A DNA stretch of 64,000 bases, taken from the NCBI GenBank assembly GCA_026874595.1, contig CM049306.1, positions 37,838,019 to 37,902,018 of the forward strand, given 5' to 3'. A model generated the notes under the pieces. The model had not been told where the DNA came from, did not search any database, and worked only from the letters and a program-made list of their open reading frames with translations. This DNA is from Sipunculus nudus. Its lineage: Eukaryota > Annelida > Sipuncula > Golfingiida > Sipunculidae. A program made the translations under genes and the position numbers. Positions 49,595 through 62,800 of the stretch are shown here, one piece after another. The stretch's first letter is position 1. Each line of letters begins with the position of its first letter.

Positions 49595-49743
49595 TATAAG
49601 ACAACTAGGTCTATGTGTGTGCGTGCGTGTACACACATATATGTGTCTGTTTCTTTTTGTGCATGTGTTGCAGAAATGAGGTGCATATGCACCAATATTT
49701 CATTGGATGAAAAAGTCTTGTGTTCTTGCAAGTGACTTGAGTT

Positions 49744-49808
49744 TCAACAGCGCAATAAGTTGAACATCGGATACAAGATCAATCCAGCAACCAATATCGG
49801 CAGTGAAC
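49744..49808 (-). CDS. Last exon: hydrophobic C-terminal tail
   Basis: After the acceptor cttatcttttag, the phase-1 frame gives LPILVAGLILYPMFNLL, Arg-Cys and TGA. A terminal hydrophobic run of this length after a Ser/Thr/Gly stretch is what a GPI-attachment signal looks like. The exon has only the phase, the acceptor and the hydrophobicity in its favour. Confidence 0.5.
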
Positions 49809-50763
49809 CTAAAAGATAAGGAAGAAGTTGTAAGAAAAAAATCCACCACGAGAGCGCTATGATGCCTGGTGCTTCATATATAACGTTCACTAATCACCCT
49901 GCGCAGAATCGTTACCTTATAAGAGTATGGCGCTGCTGCTTAGGGATTGTGGGTAAAGAAAACCTTTCCCACAATGCACTGTAGTCCATAAAAGTATGTT
50001 GGAAAAAAATTGTTCCGGGGAAATTACTTGGACAACAATATTTTTTTGCGGAAGGAACTGTATGGGTAAGTGATGTTTGTTACGTTGTGCGCACTTGCAA
50101 TCTAAACAAAGGTCTTTTTCTTTAAATGTTACAAATTTTGATTCCGATGTATGACAGTTGAAATAAGGAGTAACGGCTGTCCCACTGTACCTAACTGGAG
50201 TATTGTTTTGGGTAGAAACGACCCCTGGCGGGAGGAGGGTTCACAAATATCTCGAACTTTCCGAATTCATTGGTGCTGTAACCTGGCGGATCATTTCATA
50301 ACTATCAAGCATATCCAATTTCGAATCATTTCCAAACTATCATCGTCTCACAAGCATTTCTTATTTTGGCAATTCGTAAAAAGTCAGCACTTGATTTTAA
50401 CAGTAGTGAAGAGTTGGCATTTGGAAAGATGTCTCACTACACCACTGAACTCAGATAATTGATATTTGGTTTAATATATATGATAACATCCTAGATACAT
50501 AAAACGAACCACGTTTCTCTCAGTTTGGCCCAGTGGGATACAGGAAGCTCTTTTCTATATTTAAATCTCGTCAATAGCAATGGACAACATTAAGCTCCAG
50601 ACCTACGAATTTCAGATTTGATATGCACTCAGGATCAGATAAAAAAAATCTTGGAAACGCGAATAAGGTAAAACTAATTTGAAATACACACGTGTCATAT
50701 ATTGTTGTACGTCATGGCCAGTGGGTCAGTTTATTATTTTTAAAGTGTACAGACGTACACAGT

Positions 50764-50798
<35 letters not shown>

Positions 50799-53700
50799 AT
50801 AAACACACAATGAAACCATTACCTTACCATTTAATATTCAGAAGAATTGCATAATTTATCATAAATCAGCAGGAGGGAACTCATTTAAAAGGTCCATTCC
50901 CAGACAAAGGACCTTAAGTAAATAAAGATAATCCCTTGAACATTATATTGGAATGATTTATGCCACAAAGCCCCGTTTCCTGGTCGCACAGGTTTTACGT
51001 TTACGTTTTACGTAATCCAGACACGTTCAACAATGACACCTGGCGGCAAATTAGAAAGACTAGACTTTAACTGATGACAAATGCTACATAAGTGAACTAT
51101 TTACTTTCGCACACGCTCAATCAACCACCACTGGTCACTAGGTTCTGTCTGTTAATATGGACACGTGCACCCTGTTCACAAACATGCTTGTACATAAAGT
51201 AGCACATACATCCGTCACATTGCGTTCTTATATGAACAGCTTGTACATAAATGAAGTCGTACAACCATCACATTGCGTTCTTATATGAACAGCTTGTACA
51301 TAAATGAACTCACACAACCGTCACATTGCGTTCTTATATGAACAACTTGTACATAAATGAAGTCGTACAACCATCACATTGCGTTCTTATATGAACAGCT
51401 TGTACATAAATGAACTCATACAACCGTCACATTGCGTTTTTATATGAACAGCTTGTACATAAATGAACTCATACAACCGTCACATTGCGTTCTTATATGA
51501 ACAGCTTGTACATAAATGAACTCATACACCCGTCACTTGGGCGTTATAAAAACCTTTAGGCAGAATTACCCGCAGTTCATTAACGTGTACGGAGAATGAA
51601 CCAGAAATTACATAAATCAATAAATAAAGCAAGTGGATGGCTGTATTATAACTCACCCATCACCCTTTCGGCTCCGGTTGATGTGCTTGCTGTGGTTTTC
51701 GATGAAAATAAAAGAAATTCGTCCACTTATTTTATAAATAACAATCATTGTAATACTGTTTGCATTGTAATATTTGAAAATAAAATCAAACTAAATTGAG
51801 TAATATATATATGTGTGTGTGTTTGTGTGTGTGTTTGTATACTAACTTACTCGGCCTAGGACATTTGTCAGTCAGTATTTTCCAATTGCAATTCGGAGCC
51901 ATCTTGGCTGAAATTCAAATTGATATGACAGTTTATGTATTTGAACATGTCTGCTAACGTATGGAAGCATATATAGATTTAAAAATAAATTTCTGATTCC
52001 AATTTATTACATTAGATCTATTTGTATATTAAATTTGGAATCCAAAAATGGAGAATTAATGAAAAACGAAATTACGGATTTGAAAGTCATTATGAAATAC
52101 CATCTAAATGTCATCAGATTAATCTTTTTAAATAAAAATTTAAAACGAAACTTGTCAAACATTGCACAGTGAGAATCCTGAACAGTTTTATTGACCGATC
52201 GTCACTGAAAAGAATTCAATATAATGTGGACTGAACGGTTTGAAATACAACCATAATGTTCAATATGACCAAATTAATGAAATAAATTACAGATTAAAAT
52301 CGACACAGCTTGTGCATATGCATTTATGCATACCTACATTAACCGAGCTTGATAAACCCAAACCCGAGAGAGCTTAATTGGTCGAGTTTGCGGGAACGCA
52401 TACTAAAAGCCTAATCGACCGAAATCGAACTGGACAGGAAACCTACCTATTAAATGGTTGAAGTCGTTCGGGTAATTTTCCTTGCACCTGGTACTTATAT
52501 CTGCGTTCTCAAGACATTTGACAACATCCCAAAACAGCCTACAATAAGTGTAATTCTTTTAGTAATATAAAACCTGAAACAGTTTGGTTTTAGAATATTC
52601 TTTGAGATAGATGTATGTGATTTAGCGTTTTTAATTGTGTATGTACCGGACTGTCTGCGGGTTGACTGTTAAGACTCCTGACCAAGATCTCTATCACAAA
52701 GCAGCACCATCTTTACTACAAAGATAATTTGTCTGGTCTTTGGCATGAGGTAAATATAAGAAAATAACTTTTGATTAGTACCTTGAGCGGCTGCCTGATT
52801 GTATGAGCTGAGAAAAAGCAAGAAGAATGAAGAGTTTCCAATAACGACCAGGGATCTGAGCCGAATGGAACTCAGAGCAACAGTTATATTGGTGTATAAG
52901 AATACCTTAGTTTATATGTATTAAAAATATTCCACAAAATAAGGCGTTTTAGCACTATACTCCAGTTACTCACGTGCATTCAACTTTACACTTGGTGACG
53001 AGCGAGTAACGCTCATGTATCACAGGAAATAAACATCGAGTCAATTTTAGTATGTCCGATGAACATTCAAGTTCTGAAAAAAAACAGAGAGAAAAAATTA
53101 CTATTCTCATCTGAAGTCAACACTTTAAGTTCAATAATTTGTAGCTTTATGCATTACGTATAAACATGGGAGTGGTATGATATAAAATATGGAAACTATA
53201 TGAGTGAATAGTGTGCACACCAGAAAGTTTTGTCCTCTATCATTTTCAAGCTGTGTACTCGGCTAAAGGGACGAAAATGTCGTAAGGAAGATTCACTTAA
53301 AGCCTCAGTCGATGCTGAACTTTGTGTTGACCGATGTTCAGATTCAGAGACTAAGCAAGTTCCTCTGCAGCGCCAAGAACAACCGAGCAGCCTTCTCAAA
53401 GACAGCACGGCTTGCTGAAAAACGCCCTCACCAAAGGTCAAACACTCAATGTCCTCTTTTAATGTGCCACTAAACGGTCACGTTCGAAAGAACGATTTCC
53501 TCGCTCAACTATTGATGCAACAGGAATGATTTCCACTCAGATCCCACATGAATCTCAAAACCGATTGTCTACTCTAAGAGAAGCCCGTCTCTCAGAAAAA
53601 GGGAGCCCAAATGATCATGGTGATGGATACACAGTCTGCTGGTCTAGCAAACCAAGAATTCAGACACCTCACAGGCGTTTGTTTTATGGTCAGGAACTCC

Positions 53701-56700
53701 ATCACCTCAAGGCTTGAATGCTTGATGACTCTTCACTCTGACGGTACCTTCTCAAAGTGTGTCTCAGTTCGTAATAACCAGTTTGCCATGATCTTCTGTG
53801 TAAATGCCTCGACCCGTCGAGCAGAAAAAAACTAATACCTTTTGCATACGTTATCGTCGTATACTCCTGATTACGCAACATGCGTTTTGCGCATGAGATA
53901 CCGGCCATACCGACCTTCATATAGCGCTGTATGTTCAGAATTCACATTAGCTGAGCAGCCTAAGGAAAAACCCAAATTGATTACTTGGATTTCCTACATT
54001 TAAGACTGGTGAAAACCAACTAAGCTATGCCCTGTTGCTCTGCTCTGCCCTATATTAAATATTTGTCATTGGTTATCTGCAAACAAGAACAGCCTTGCAT
54101 TCCAGCCCACAGGCAGGTTACCTCAGGGTCTTCGTGATGTAGTCATCGTCATCTTGTACAAGGACCAGGGGGTGGAGATTTTCAGTCGTAGGGCCGATAC
54201 TTGAAGAGTTTTTATTGAGAGATCAGTGCCCGCATTGACAGAAGATATTTCTTCTAGATGTAACTTCACAGACAACGCTATTACCACCGATTTGGTATTA
54301 GTTCTCAGGCTACTTCAGAGAACTCTCCTGAACAGAACCGGGGACTCTATCTACATTTAACGCTTGACGATCATACCATCGCGTTGAACAACATGAGTAG
54401 AAAAGGACTGCTCCCTTATAGTCATTTAAAGCCTTTTTCGGTTAACTCTACCTGACCAGTATTGGACCGTGTGTACCAATGAAAGAGCCTGAAGCCGCCG
54501 TGGACAAAGCCATGAAAAGAGCTTGTGTTGCCGAAAGTGAGGTAAAATATCAAATTAAGCTGAGCATCATGGCCGATTGATCACTGGTTGGAGAGTAAAG
54601 AATTGTTGTTTACAGCTTGGTTGGAGATTATAGAGTAGTATTTTACAGCAGATGCACATGTATCTAATAAACACACGCACACACATACAGACATTGATAT
54701 TAACATGTCACAGTTAGATGGGCAACACAGTCTGCGTCAAATGAAAGTTCGGAGGGGGTGGGGTGCTTGTTATAGATAGGGTGACATTGTTTATTACCCA
54801 CCTTGCTCACGAGAGTCGCTTCGGGTTGCGATGGTGGTGGTTTGCACTGAAAAATCCAATAAATAGCAAATAAGTCAACACCTCCCCTCTGATTGTTGTT
54901 AAGATTTTATACAAGTTTCATATTATAGAAGTTAAATAAAACTAAATAAAAATTGTAAATTTTTGTTAAAGGTAGGGTTATATTGTCTTAAACTCACCTT
55001 GCTTTCCAAAGCTCCTAACAGACACATACAGACATTGATATTAACATGTCACAGTTAGATGGGCAACACAGTCTGCGTCAAATGTTAGTTCAAAGGGGGT
55101 GGGGTGCTTTTAAAAGATAGGGTGACATTGTTTATTACCCACCTTGCTCACGAGAGTCTCTTCGGGATGCGATGGTGGTGGTTTGCACTGAAAAATCCAA
55201 TAAATAGCAGTCAACAACTTCCCTTTGATTGTTGTTAAGATATAATACAAGTTTCATAGAAGTTAAATGAAACTGAATAAAAACTGTAAATTTTTGTTAA
55301 AGGTAGGGTTATATTGTCTATAACTCACCTTTTTGTCCAAAGCTCCCAACAGACACATACAGACATTGACATTAACATGTCATTTTTAAAAGGGCAACAT
55401 AGTCTGCGTCAAATGTAAGTTCGGAGGTGGTTGGGGGTGCTTGTTTAAGATAGAGTGATATTGTTTATTACCCACCTTGATCACGAGAGTCACTTCGGGA
55501 AACGGTGCTTGTTGTTTGCACTGAAAAAGAATCTAGTAAATAACAAATAAGTCACCAACTTCACTTTGATTGTTGTTAAGATGAAATACAAGTGTCATGT
55601 TAGAGAAATAAAAACTAAATAAAAAAATATAATTTTTTTTTTACAGTTTTAATCTTAAATTGCACTTTGGTATTCCGTTGCATGTTCGGTTTTTCACGAA
55701 TCTACTATTCCAATTTTATATTTAATTAATAATAATATGCAGATATTATTAATATATCCCGTGCACATTATTAAAAGGATTCTAGGCAATATTTCAGACT
55801 CAGCTAAGGGTCCTGATAGATGGGCCAATATATAGACAACAAAATCGTACAACAGCCCTACATATTTTAAATATACACTCACAGGGAAACTGTGACAGAA
55901 ATATCGCAACAAATAGCGCAAAAAATTGTAAGGGAACATGGGAGAGCTTGTTACAATTTTCGGTGATTGTAGAGTGAAACTTCAAAATACGACCCCAACG
56001 GGACCTCGATAAAATGATTCTATTTTGAAGATGGCCGTTTAAGCAGGGTCTAATATAAAGAGGGAAACTTTTTTGAGACGGTGAAAATGTGGTCGTAAAG
56101 GTGAGATGGTCGATCAATTGAGGTGATCGTTAGGCGCGGTTTTACAGTATTCAGTTGACAACTAACCCGTCACTTTGTACGTCGTTGAGGTTACAGGAGA
56201 AGCAGTTGATTCGGTTCTTGTAGTTTGCACTGAAAGGAGATAAGCATGAAGTATTAAATAAATAATAAAATAACAACTGAACTTATACAATCGCAATGGT
56301 AATTATAGTTAATAATATACAAATATAATTAAAAAAATATAAAAAGACTATAAATGGTTTTTAAGAATTAAAATGATTAATAAATGAATACCACCGGGAC
56401 ATATTGCAGGTTTTAATTATTGAAATATTGTTTTATATATATATAAAAAATTGCATTTTAAAATAAAGTTTCACTTTTATTATTTTTATTATTTTTTGAA
56501 AATTTCATTTCCACTTGATGTCGATCGTATGGCCAATTTAACATTGTAGATGTTTTCTAACAGACATGACCTTATAACCCCGTGTCACATTATGAAATAC
56601 ACTAATGTCAAACATGTAATACAATGATATAGCAAATTGGATATTGCGAAGGGTTGCCCCTTGATACTAAATATTATTAGTATTTGCTAATTTAGAAATG

Positions 56701-56774
56701 CCATTAATTTACTGAAAAAAACCAAATAAATCAGGTATATGTATATAACAACATTGGGATGTGGGTGTTTGCAT

Positions 56775-56806
<32 letters not shown>

Positions 56807-59800
56807 GGGGGGGAGAGATTAACCTTGAGCTTAAATATACCAACCTGGACCCTTGCTTAGCTTAGGACATTTGTCTGTAAGAATTTTCCAGTTGCAATAC
56901 GGTGCAAACTTACCTAAAACATATATGTATGGATTTAGATAATTCTTACAGCGTATATAACGAAGCTTAAAAATATTGCATTTCTATGTTAAAATCATTT
57001 TGAAGTCTCTATGTATAAAATATGTACTGCTGAAAATGAAATGTTGATAAACGAAATTTCTGTTGAATGGAGCGATAATTGTTGATTTACAAGACCTGTA
57101 ATGAAATTTTGTTGGTTTTTAATAAACGAATCTACCAAAGCTCTGGTCCATTAGAAATCTACACAGTTGAATCAACAGATATTTGTTTCTGACCGAGCAC
57201 AGCTAACGGTTTACCCTCTGGAATTCACGAAATACAAACATATATCTAACTCTTGATTAACAAAACTGATATACAAACAGGTACAGACAAATCATTCTAG
57301 ATTAAACAGTCATGAGTCTTGATGGAACACAACATACTAATCAAAATGTCGACCTCCTTCGGGTAATTTTCCTTGCACTCATTTCTTATATCTGCTTTCC
57401 TCAAACAGTTGATAGTATCCGAGAGCAGTCTACAAAAACATATAAATGTTTAATAATACCTAATCTATCGAGCAGTAGGGAATTATATATTACAAATACC
57501 GCGCTTAATGTTATTTGTCCATAAACTTATTTACAAACAGAGGGACATGTATTTTGTGTCCATATATGTATAAACCTTTGACAATCCAACCACAAACTTT
57601 TTCTTGCAGTGGTATTCTCGAGGGTGTGAAATATGGGGTTTTCTTATGAATTCTGGGTACATAAGAGTGAGATCAATTTTCGATCGATGTATAAACCTTG
57701 ATTTTGCTTTAAAGGAAAAGGTAAAAAAAAAAGGAAAACGTTTGGTTTATAGTCTTATCCGGCCTGTTTATTCTTGTAGCTTTTCTCGGTTCCCTGGGGA
57801 GCACATTGCCTTATCCCTGTCTTCTAGATGTACATACATGCAAAAAAGGTACCAAAATGCATAGAAATGAATGGATATTCGTGTCCTTGTAAGCATGGCC
57901 TTAATCACGTCCAGTCTCTTGCACAACACCATGCGAGCACACCTTAATTCATTGCATACATCTCGCTTATGACAATAAAAGACCCCTGCCTTCGCTGCAG
58001 GCGACGTCGGCAGGTCCCCCCGTCTATCCGTCCGTCATAGATATGATGTTAACGCAATAACTCGAACAGAATTTGAGGCACAGTCGCCAAACTGGCAGCA
58101 TTGATGCACCACATGAAGTGCTATAGGTCAAGTTCAAATATGATTGACCTTGATGCATTTTTTTAAGATTACAGAGGCGATTATATGATGTAAATGCAAT
58201 AACTTGGGGAAAAAAATACACAGTCACCAAAATTACAGCATTGATCGACCTCATGGAAGGCTAGGTCAGGATCGAATATGGACGACTTTGACACATTCTT
58301 AAGGTCAGAGAGGCGATAATGCTAAAATGATGTTAACGCAATAACTTGAAAAGAATTTGAGGCACCGTCACCAAACTTGCAACATTGACAACCTTTATGA
58401 TGGGGAAGGTGAAGTGCGGACATGGATGACCTTGATGCAGTTTTTATGTAACGGAGGCAATCTGTGTGGTAGACATTGACCAATCTCACATTTCATACCG
58501 GTATTCACAACTTTTCCCCAGCTACTTCCAGTACAGACGGGAGATATATAAGATCTGTTCCAACGGTCAACTTTTTTCTTGTTATTCATAAAGATTATAG
58601 TTTTTTATCAGTAAATTTTGTGGCGTGTTTCCATTTTAATGTATTTTTTTATTTTATGATGAATGGAATTACAATGAAAACGCACTGGTTTTGTAAGTTT
58701 ACGGGTTGAGGTAGACTTTCACACTCCACATGCATTAAATCAAAGGTTTCAAGCCAATGCAATAGCTACGCCGTATATAATTTGTCATAACATAAAAAAA
58801 AAGGAGTGAACGTTTTTCCCTTATCATATGATATGTTATCGAAACATACAAAAAAGGTAAAAAATAAAAATCCCCAACCCATATTGATTTATGAAAAAAG
58901 TACCTAAGAACCATACCTTTTTTGGGGGATGAAACAGACATACAAATACACAGACAAACAAAAAAATTCGGTAAAAAAACCGATGCTTTACGAAATTAAA
59001 AATGGTAACAAGAAAGGCTTTTTTATGCAAACCATGCACTCATGTCCAAAAAAGTAAGAGAAAATATTATATTTCATCAGATTTAAACTTAAAGATCAGG
59101 GTCAAGGTCTTCAGTTTTGATAAAGACTGGCTGAAACAATGTGTTCCAAGGTAAAGAATAATTATGTAAAAGCCCAAAGGATATTGGGTTCACGATATAT
59201 TGTATATATATCACTATATTTCGGCATATTTGACCTTTAATATCAAGGTCAAGTTCAACAGTTCTCAAGTTAATCTGAGGGAAAGGTTGAAATAAAATAC
59301 CTATCAAATTAGAGTGAAAATGTGCAATGCTCTAAACACATGGAGAGGTCCGGCTTTCATTGTGCTAAAAAAGTATGATATGGCTGTGTAAATTACAGAA
59401 TGTCGGTCACTTTGACATAGTTTCCAGCTTTCAAGCAGAGATCTCTAGGATGTATTTAGAAATTTCTGAGTCAAATGTTTATGATTTGTGCCTCGCTAAC
59501 TGACGGCAACATGCAATAGCAACAGCTCAGCATGATTGAAATTCAGCTGAGCTAAAAACACAGGTATTGCCACCGCTCTTTTGGAACTGATAAAACTAGT
59601 TATGGACAACAAACAAACAGTGATTCATGTTATAGAATGAAATCACACCTTAGAAACTGATTGGATTGCTGCCATTTGACTGCCTCAAAATCAATGCATA
59701 AATGCATAAAATCAGAAAAAATATAGGTGGTGCATCCAGTCTTCAGCAGCTGCGGAAACTTTCCATGATCAATAAGGTTAACAAAAATCATGGCAATCCA

Positions 59801-62800
59801 TGCATTATTTGTTGAGATCCTGGATCTTTTGTATCCGAATTTTTTTATTATTCTGGGGTGCACAGAAAAGTTATATAACCCAAAGAATATATCAAGCAGG
59901 GACTTAATTACAGGTTTCCTGAGAGTTTCTTTAAGGACCTCCATGGATGTTTAGTTTGAAGTGGATGAGACTGAAAGCATTGTTAACATCCGGGTATTGA
60001 AGCTTTCTGTTAGGAATATATTTAATCCAAAGGTTTTTTTGTAGGTAAACGGGACTTTACTCACGTGCACCTAACCTTGCACACCGTTAGGAGTGGGAAG
60101 ATTTGAGACGTCACAGGAGCTGCACAGCGTACTATTTCTGGTAAGTCTGACAAACATTCGGATCCTGTAAAAACAGAGAACAATAATAATGAAACCCCGA
60201 ATATGTGTTGAAGAGACTTTATTAGTTTATATTATTATATAGTGATTAGTTTACGAACGTTGCGGGTATCAAAGAGTCCTTCCCTGGTGTACCGCAAATC
60301 AAATATACGGCTAAGTGCCTGATCAGGCGTATTTAAATATATATTAAAATATTTTCATATTTGGAACCTAGTATCCCCCCCCCCCAACGAAAAAAAAATG
60401 TCTTTCTTATGTGGTAAAGCTACAAAAGGATTCATATAAAACCGATCAACTATAACAATGTTGCTTTAGCAGTAAATTATTATAAAGTTCTATTTGTTAT
60501 GGGTATCTGGCTAGCTTAATGGAAGGAAGCTTCTAAAACCTCTTGAGTAAATGGGTATTTCCATGTGCGAGTATATGCGTATATGCGTGAAAAGTCGCTC
60601 ATATAATTTTGTAACTAAATGTTTCCATATGTACGTCAGCGTATATGCATATATGTGTGAAATCGCCACAGGAGCGATAGGGTGTGCGTGAACTCGGGTA
60701 TTCGGGGTATAAAATGACGTCACCTCAGCATCTTTTTCTCGAAGACCTACAAAATATATTAGTCTGACAGTTCACGCATATACGCGCAAATGGAAACATA
60801 CCTAAAGTTATAAAAGTGAAAAAAAATAGTATGATTTGATGTCTATTCGCTCGCACCCTTTTTGCATCCAGCGCCTGAATCATAACTGAAACGTCTATTG
60901 TAGAGCTGATATTTAGATATCTGCAATTTAACCGAAACATTTGTGCAAATACCACAATTACCCAAATAATTAATCTGGGCTCTTAAGACAATCTATCCTA
61001 TCATGTAAGGGAATGTTTATTCGGGAATTTCGGGATTCTAAGCTACAGTCGTCGCACCTTTATTCAAAAGCAAACAATACACCCGAGGTTCTGTAAATAT
61101 CAACTCTCACATTGTAGGTTTCAGTGTCTCAGCTGGTTTCTATCAATCAGGTCAGTACCAGTGAATATCAGTGAATATCAGTAATTTAAGTACCACTTTG
61201 AAAATAGTGAGTGACTCGAAATATAAAACCTGCCAATTCAGATTTCGCGCCTGATATTTCATTCTGGTTTAGCCTATCGTGCAAACCCGAAGACAAACAT
61301 GGATTAAATAATGAAATTATTTTTGGTAACAAAGTGTTAAATTAACTTTTGTCCGTCCCTGCACCTCCTGTCAAAACCTGTATTTTTGCTATGAAATTTT
61401 GTTATTACTTTAATTAGTTTCGGCAAAATAGTTATGTATGTGGAAAATTAATGGACGTAATTTTCAACAAAGGAAATAACCCTATAATTTTTCAAATTAT
61501 TAAGGAAACTATAAGAATGAGAAACCAATCTGCATTTCACAACATATCAGCATCACCTATGGCCCTCAAGGTCATTTATGACGGCCTAAGTTGATAGCTG
61601 CTGATTGGAAGATGTCGTGTAAAAATGTGACCAGCTAAAATAAAGATGGCTACTAGTGCAGGAAAACATCTGATCTGATAGATCATTGGAAAGGGACCAA
61701 AACGTTCTGAAGGCTAAACTGAAGATTTACTTAAAATCCTTATTAGGCCATCGTATTTCACATGGAGCGCTCCAGGCAATTATTGAAAAAAAAGTATAAA
61801 CTTTTAAGAAAATCATTTAAAAAAAAACGTTTAAGGAACGGAATCTTATATCTGAGAGTATTGTTTATTTCTGGTACTCTAGAATATATTCCTGGAGCCC
61901 CGAAAATAAGAGGAGTCGATAGAGTGTATCGAGGCACCTACATGAAATTGACAAATCATACCTTGTAAGTTTCAGTGTCACAGCTGGTTTATGAATAACA
62001 AAGTCAGTATATCAGTTTATCCAGACCATGTGGTGTCAGTTTTTTACATGTATCTTCCATCGGAATGAAGGGTCCGGCTTTTTTTTATCAAAGAAATTAT
62101 TTTCTTTTGGACAGAGTGTTTTCTTTTAAATTATTTTTGTATAAATCGGAGATTCACTCATATTATGGGGTTTGTTAACAAGCGGTGAGTTTTACTTATT
62201 TGCAAATAAATATCATTTTCTGTATCCTTTTTGCATCATATATTTAAAGGTATTAGAATAAAATTGTTGATCTGAACTGTTTTGCCATATATCACGCCAT
62301 AATGATAATGAAATGCAAGGCTATTGAAAGGTAAAATTACGGTGTGTGTACTTCTTAACTTTAATCCTTTATCTGCCGTATAGTAACAATCTGAGTGACT
62401 TATATTTATATAAATCTTTTTAAAAATATAAATTACAAACCCATATATTTTTTTTCTCTCTAAAGATTATAGTTCCAACTTTATACACATTAGAAAACTG
62501 ATACCTACACATTTAATTCTAAAACATATGATGATAATAAACAAAAGAACAGAGAAGAAATCAAATTCCTTACAAAAATATTATAAATTACTCGTAATAT
62601 TATTATGATAAAAATGTTATTATGGTATTAATTATAGTATATGTAAGTCGTATATTTTGGTGATAAATATATTGGAATAATACAAATAATGGTATAATGT
62701 ACTCGTATATTGATATAGTGCATGGGCACGTACCAGAGCTGGTTCTTACAATGCATAGTTCGAGGAACCCAGCTGACATGACCAGGAAGAAAACCCCTTT

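Larger units (their letters stand above)
54681..55640. repeat. Three tandem units of about 330-340 bp, each carrying one linker exon
   Basis: Units start at 54681, 55022 and 55353 (acacatacagacattga) and are collinear throughout, with divergence rising in the third. Each contains the 45-nt linker exon and its splice sites. Confidence 0.9.

Noticed and set aside
50151-50462. 103-codon plus-strand ORF
   Set aside because: Composition is like random translation, with no recognised motif and no splice signal linking it to the donor at 50066.
54990-55030. Possible 17-nt micro-exon (gagctttggaaagcaag before GTGAGT) in the tandem units
   Set aside because: The acceptor AG is changed in the next unit and the length would break the phase.
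57312-57524. Plus-strand ORF with a signal-peptide-like LRVIFLALISYICF and a related copy near 52450
   Set aside because: The conserved segment is the antisense of module exons on the minus strand, where splice sites, phase and cysteines all agree. The plus frame has no donor and is not kept open in the second copy.
59630-59944. 104-codon minus-strand ORF inside an intron of the eight-cysteine gene
   Set aside because: No signal peptide, domain or flanking splice site in phase; it lies next to dispersed-repeat sequence.
61110-62000. Duplicated 'gtttcagtgtc(t/a)cagctggttt' segments as possible extra linker exons
   Set aside because: Stops or missing acceptors appear in one copy in every frame and on both strands that would fit the phase-1 model.
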